NCBI GenBank assembly: GCA_029856155.1
Contig: JAHQWL010000054.1
Span: 1 to 35,010, forward strand
Reading direction: 5' to 3'
DNA: 35,010 nucleotides
Origin: Promethearchaeia archaeon
GTDB taxonomy: Archaea; Asgardarchaeota; Lokiarchaeia; Sigyniarchaeales; SOKP01
Shown here: positions 31,862 through 35,010 of the stretch, piece after piece
How the letters are laid out: the number at the start of each line of letters is the position of its first letter
How positions within the stretch are numbered: position 1 is the first letter of the stretch
Notes under the pieces: generated by a model
The model's database searches: none
Told to the model about the DNA's origin: nothing
The model's input: the letters and a program-made list of their open reading frames with translations, nothing else
Position numbers and translations under genes: made by a program

Positions 31862-33340
31862 ATGATAATAATCCTATATAAAATTAAGCCCAGTATTTAC
31901 CAAACACAGTTGACAGACTTTATTGGATTAAAATCCATAGAAAAATACTACATGAATGTTCCAAAAGATTACAGAATCGCCCGAAAGAAATTTCGATGGA
32001 TCTCTATACATCCCACTTGGGGGAAGCGAGCACCATCCATTGTATGTTTCTTGCCCAGATCTCAGAAAAAGATACAGGACTTCATAGATTGGTTGCCAAA
32101 ACTAAAGGATAAATACTTATATCGGTTCCCTCGTGTGAAAATCCCTCGTTTTAAAGATTTTGGAAAAGGAGTGATCTCTAAAATGGAATGGGATATGCAT
32201 CGATATCTAAAAGAATTTAACGGATTCTTTGAAAACTTATTTGAGTTTAATGATTTTAGCTTTTTCCAAGATTTACAAGGAATTCTTGAGAATCAAAGCG
32301 TGGCATTTAAGGATATGTTTATTGAAGATTTACTTGCATATGAAATGTTGCGAATTAACTTGGGCTTTAAAGATTACTCTGGAATTGAGAGAATGGGGAG
32401 ATTTCTTTCTTATCCGCCCTTATTTAGCATTACCCATGACCCTAAATTCTTTCCAAACGCACAAGATATCAGTTATGTATTAACCAGAATCCCACCTGAA
32501 GCGCTGTTTGAGTTTTTTCAGTTGTTGGTAAAAGAATGCATTGATTGTGGAATAATTGTCCCAAGAATCCTAATTTGGGATGGCCAATTCATACGCTCAA
32601 ATTGTAACAATAATAAAAAGAAAGGACACTCAAATTATACCGATCCCGAAGCTGGATATTGTCGACACAATGGTGTAAAGAAGGGCGTGGGTTATGATCC
32701 TGGAATATTATACGCTCATTGTTTTAATCGTTGGTTTCCCATTTATTTCAAGATGTTTGCAGGAAATCGGAACGATATATTTGCGTTTAGGGAAACTATG
32801 GAAGAATTTTTTACTCATACAGATTATGAATGGCAAGTACTCATCGCAGATTCGGGCCCCTATTCTCTGCAAAACATGGAGAATATTCGGTTTAAAGGGC
32901 TAATACCTATTATTCGAGCAAGGAAGAATCTGAAAACCCATCCTGTAAGGGAGTTAAAAAAAGGATTTTTTTTCAATACTGACTATATCCCAGAAGGATG
33001 GTCGGATGATTATTTTCTCAAGATCTATAGCTTTCGACCGATGATTGAACAAGGAAATTCATATAATAATACCTATTACAATGCTTTTCGGATGAATACT
33101 AGGGGAATGGACGCTGCAATAAAACTTCGATCAATTATTTATATTCTAGAACTGTTAAAAGCGCTGACTGCGTATAAATTAGGACGTCCTAATTTAATTA
33201 TGAAGCCTTCTGCTTTTGAATCATCTCGACATTCCAATTTTAGACAAATGCTTCCTTATGAAGCACAAAAATCGGGATATCTTTACTTCAATTCAGAGGA
33301 AATTTTACGCCGACGAATTAAAAATCGTTATGGCTTATAA
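31862..33340 (+). CDS. DDE transposase, IS4-like
   Basis: A 492-residue transposase. An RNase-H-like catalytic core is visible: LIWDGQFIRSN with the first Asp, VLIADSGPYS with the second Asp, and FRPMIEQGNSYNNTYYN with the Glu, followed by NTRGMDAAIKLRSIIYILEL. GYDPGILYAHCFNRWFPIYF and KMFAGNRND are further core landmarks of DDE_Tnp_1-type enzymes. The N-terminal 200 residues are probably DNA-binding. The coding frame is intact. I found no convincing terminal inverted repeats or target duplication by eye, so element ends are undefined. It sits between inverted copies of the four-TM gene and may have driven or profited from their duplication. Confidence 0.85.
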   Translation: MIIILYKIKPSIYQTQLTDFIGLKSIEKYYMNVPKDYRIARKKFRWISIHPTWGKRAPSIVCFLPRSQKKIQDFIDWLPKLKDKYLYRFPRVKIPRFKDFGKGVISKMEWDMHRYLKEFNGFFENLFEFNDFSFFQDLQGILENQSVAFKDMFIEDLLAYEMLRINLGFKDYSGIERMGRFLSYPPLFSITHDPKFFPNAQDISYVLTRIPPEALFEFFQLLVKECIDCGIIVPRILIWDGQFIRSNCNNNKKKGHSNYTDPEAGYCRHNGVKKGVGYDPGILYAHCFNRWFPIYFKMFAGNRNDIFAFRETMEEFFTHTDYEWQVLIADSGPYSLQNMENIRFKGLIPIIRARKNLKTHPVRELKKGFFFNTDYIPEGWSDDYFLKIYSFRPMIEQGNSYNNTYYNAFRMNTRGMDAAIKLRSIIYILELLKALTAYKLGRPNLIMKPSAFESSRHSNFRQMLPYEAQKSGYLYFNSEEILRRRIKNRYGL

Positions 33341-33433
33341 TTCTAGCTCGAATACTCAAGTAAATAAACAGAAAAAAATAAAAGGATTTAAAGTTAAAAT
33401 TTACTCAATTTGAAATTTATTTACTTTAAGCGT

Positions 33434-33832
33434 TTACTTTACTTGTTTGAGATAAGTAACAATTCCAAGTACTAAAAGCACAGCCATTAAGGGTGTAGTA
33501 GTTGTTAAAAAGGTTAGAACCGTCGAAGGTTGAAAAGTGGAGCCAAATATAGCTGTTACTGTAATTTCAATGATTAATGTCGGTAAAAAGAAACTATACA
33601 AAAATGTAAATGTCAATTTAATTTCTTCCCATTCTTTTTTGCGAAGCAATATAATTGCGAAAATGCTTACTAGATAAGCAATTCCCCCAAAAAATCTAGG
33701 GTAATAGGGGTTTGTCCAACCCTCAGGATTCATGGTCATATCATATAGAAATGTAAGTATAGTCCCAAATAAAAAACCAACAATAGCAACAATTACAATT
33801 GCGATTTTTGTAAGTTTTTTAATTTCAGTCAT
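33434..33832 (-). CDS. Four-TM membrane protein, module C paralogue
   Basis: A 132-residue paralogue of the gene at 31142, with the same four helices, TKIAIVIVAIVGFLFG start region, NPEGWTNPYYPRFFGGI loop and RKKEWEEIKLTFTF segment. About half of the residues are identical by eye. It is read toward the transposase and is divergent from regulator copy C. The leader is conserved with module B (hairpin, then GAGTTGATCAAAAAAAATG). Function unknown; loops are small, suggesting a membrane-embedded role such as a sensor, immunity-like factor or transport accessory. Confidence 0.8.
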   Translation of the reverse strand: MTEIKKLTKIAIVIVAIVGFLFGTILTFLYDMTMNPEGWTNPYYPRFFGGIAYLVSIFAIILLRKKEWEEIKLTFTFLYSFFLPTLIIEITVTAIFGSTFQPSTVLTFLTTTTPLMAVLLVLGIVTYLKQVK

Positions 33833-33870
33833 TTTTTTTGATCAACTCTTTTTTATTAAATTTTGTTTTT

Positions 33871-33953
33871 ATCATCGTTATGATGATTAATTAAAGGTTG
33901 AGCTAGAGTTATCTTTATAATTGTAGTTCCGATACTTCCGTGATAGTTCCGAT
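33871..33953 (-). promoter_or_regulatory. Conserved promoter element copy C (GGAAyT-type sites, TATA, leader hairpin)
   Basis: On the minus strand ATCGGAACTATCACGGAAGT (33953-33934) gives half-sites 11 bp apart; a third, ATCGGAACT, overlaps its end (33933-33925). The TATA box ATTATAAAG spans 33921-33913. ATCATC/GATGAT (33871-33887) lies 34 nt further on. It drives the four-TM gene starting at 33832. Confidence 0.78.
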
Positions 33954-33956
33954 AAA

Positions 33957-33990
33957 TTATGGAAGTTCTATGAAATAGATATAAATAGAA
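33957..33990 (+). promoter_or_regulatory. Promoter of regulator copy C
   Basis: ATGGAAGTTCTATGAAATAG followed by ATATAAATAGAAA (about 33959-33990) matches the copy B regulator promoter in sequence and spacing. The GGAAGT half-site lies back-to-back with the three sites of the facing promoter. Confidence 0.65.
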
Positions 33991-34038
33991 AAAAAACCGA
34001 TCTATAATTTAGTAAATAACAAGAATTTTTCTCGACTG

Positions 34039-35010
34039 ATGGGAACCATAATTTATCCTCCAGAAAAGGTCTATAGACCTTCAAAGTTAAAAAAACCGAA
34101 TTATGATCACATTATTCTCTGGATGTTATATAATAATGAAGAGTGTACATGGTCAGATTTTCATCAAGAGCCTATAAAAATTCCTACAGGTACTTTATCT
34201 AGACACTTAGAAAAATTAAAACGTAAGGACTTTGTAGAAAACTTTTCCAGAGGCTATTACAGAATTACTTCAGAAGGAAAAAAAAAATTCCATGAACTTT
34301 CAAGCGCGAAGAAAAAGGCGCGTAAACTAAATTATCCTCCCAAAATTATTTTAAAAAGCGGAAGAAATTACTCTCATTGGATTCTATGGATGGTGTACAA
34401 TAATAATTACTGCAAAAGGTCTGAATTTCTTGAGACCCCATTAGCTATAAATCAATCTTCATTATCAAAGAATTTGAATATTTTAATTGAAAAGGGATTT
34501 ATAATAAAAGAGGATGGAAGGTATGTAATTACCCAAGCAGGGAAATCAGAGTATTCAAGGATGCTTCAAAATTACGATTTAGATAGGCAGACTATTTTAG
34601 AAGAGGAGAGTAAACGAATTGAAGAGATCACTAAAAAAACAATTCAATTTTTTGAGGATTATAATATTAAAAACGAAAATATACAATTTAGGTTTCTTAA
34701 CTATATATTAAGATTAAATTATGAAAGAGTAAAACCTATATTGAAAAATGAGGAAGTCTTTCATAAAATTTTACTTTTTCTTTCAATCAATCATCCGGAT
34801 CGATATCCAAACTTTATTTCTTCTATCGATTTTTCTAAAAAGTATAAAATTAAAAAAACTACGCTTGATTATTACGTTGAAGAAATTTCTGAAGGAAGAA
34901 TATACGCATTAAGATTTTTTAAGTTGAACCAACCAACAGGCGATCAATACTATTTTCAATCAGAAGGAGCACTAGAAAAAATGCTTCGTGTAGTTACAGA
35001 GGAACATATC
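34039..35010 (+). CDS. Two-winged-helix/TPR regulator, copy C (partial, runs off the window)
   Basis: The frame is open from ATG 34039 to the window end (324 codons), so the stop and the TPR region are outside. The N-terminus reads MGTIIYPPEKVYRPSK, then winged helix 1 (NYDHIILWMLYNNEECTWSD, TGTLSRHLEKLKRKDF, GYYRITSEGKKKFHELS) and winged helix 2 (NYSHWILWMVYNNNYCKRSE, NQSSLSKNLNILIEKGF, RYVITQAGKSEYSRM), then the shared YDLDRQTILEEESKRIEEIT linker and NHPDRYPNFIS. Same architecture as copies A and B and closest to B in the DNA-binding part. It is divergent from the four-TM gene of module C, with the conserved promoter elements between them. Confidence 0.87.
   Translation, partial: MGTIIYPPEKVYRPSKLKKPNYDHIILWMLYNNEECTWSDFHQEPIKIPTGTLSRHLEKLKRKDFVENFSRGYYRITSEGKKKFHELSSAKKKARKLNYPPKIILKSGRNYSHWILWMVYNNNYCKRSEFLETPLAINQSSLSKNLNILIEKGFIIKEDGRYVITQAGKSEYSRMLQNYDLDRQTILEEESKRIEEITKKTIQFFEDYNIKNENIQFRFLNYILRLNYERVKPILKNEEVFHKILLFLSINHPDRYPNFISSIDFSKKYKIKKTTLDYYVEEISEGRIYALRFFKLNQPTGDQYYFQSEGALEKMLRVVTEEHI

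Noticed and set aside
31532..33433. Terminal inverted repeats of the insertion element
   Set aside because: Compared both flanks of the transposase gene by eye. Only a weak AT-rich similarity (CTCAAGTAAATAAAC against the region at 33435-33455, inside the four-TM gene) was found, not enough to set ends.
1..35010. CRISPR arrays, tRNA or rRNA genes
   Set aside because: No regularly spaced direct repeats, and no cloverleaf-like or rRNA-like GC-rich stretch was seen in the intergenic regions; a covariance-model search would be needed to exclude unusual tRNAs.

Overview
The window is AT-rich DNA from an Asgard archaeon, most likely Lokiarchaeia-like. It combines archaeal ribosomal protein L10e, an archaeal-size B12 mutase and archaeal promoter elements with eukaryote-like genes: a ubiquitin-like protein, E1, E2, a JAMM protease, a Rab-like GTPase and three longin-GTPase fusions. 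No rRNA, tRNA or CRISPR array was seen.

Layout. 1-160: 3' end of a HEPN-domain gene. 187-3262 (minus): a B12-dependent acyl-CoA mutase operon (large subunit, small subunit, MeaB-type chaperone). The large subunit carries the Phe/Gln pair of isobutyryl-CoA mutase, not the Tyr/Arg pair of methylmalonyl-CoA mutase. 3.4-13.3 kb: unlinked housekeeping and accessory genes, namely two radical SAM proteins, an SDR, an SRPBCC protein, a TetR regulator facing a membrane methyltransferase across a perfect 20-bp palindrome, L10e, a DMT transporter, an ADP-forming acyl-CoA synthetase-like protein lacking its catalytic His segment, and a two-TM protein.

13.5-19.9 kb: a ubiquitin-like modification island. 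On plus: a RING-like Cys-pair protein, a two-TM protein and a ubiquitin-like protein ending Gly-Gly-Ser. Convergent on minus: three tandem longin-GTPase paralogues, then JAMM protease, E1 and E2. A small uncalled gene lies between two of the GTPases. The E2 and one GTPase end in acidic/aliphatic tails resembling SUMO-interacting motifs, and the small protein has a similar motif. I infer one system: protease matures the modifier, E1 and E2 transfer it, the RING-like protein may be the ligase, and the GTPases may be regulators or targets.

19.9-35.0 kb: three copies of a large protein with two winged helices and a TPR tail, each next to secreted or four-TM membrane protein genes. The target promoters share a 20-bp element with two GGAAyT-type half-sites 11 bp apart, a TATA box, and a small inverted repeat 30-34 nt further on, at the expected transcript start. 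Two regulator promoters also resemble each other. This looks like an undescribed repeated regulator/target module. One promoter copy has no recognisable gene and ends in the same hairpin type as the real gene. Between the copies lie a Rab-like GTPase, a NifU-domain protein, a secreted seven-repeat propeller, a small PCI-like protein, a membrane histidine kinase with a free-standing copy of its sensor, and a DDE transposase.
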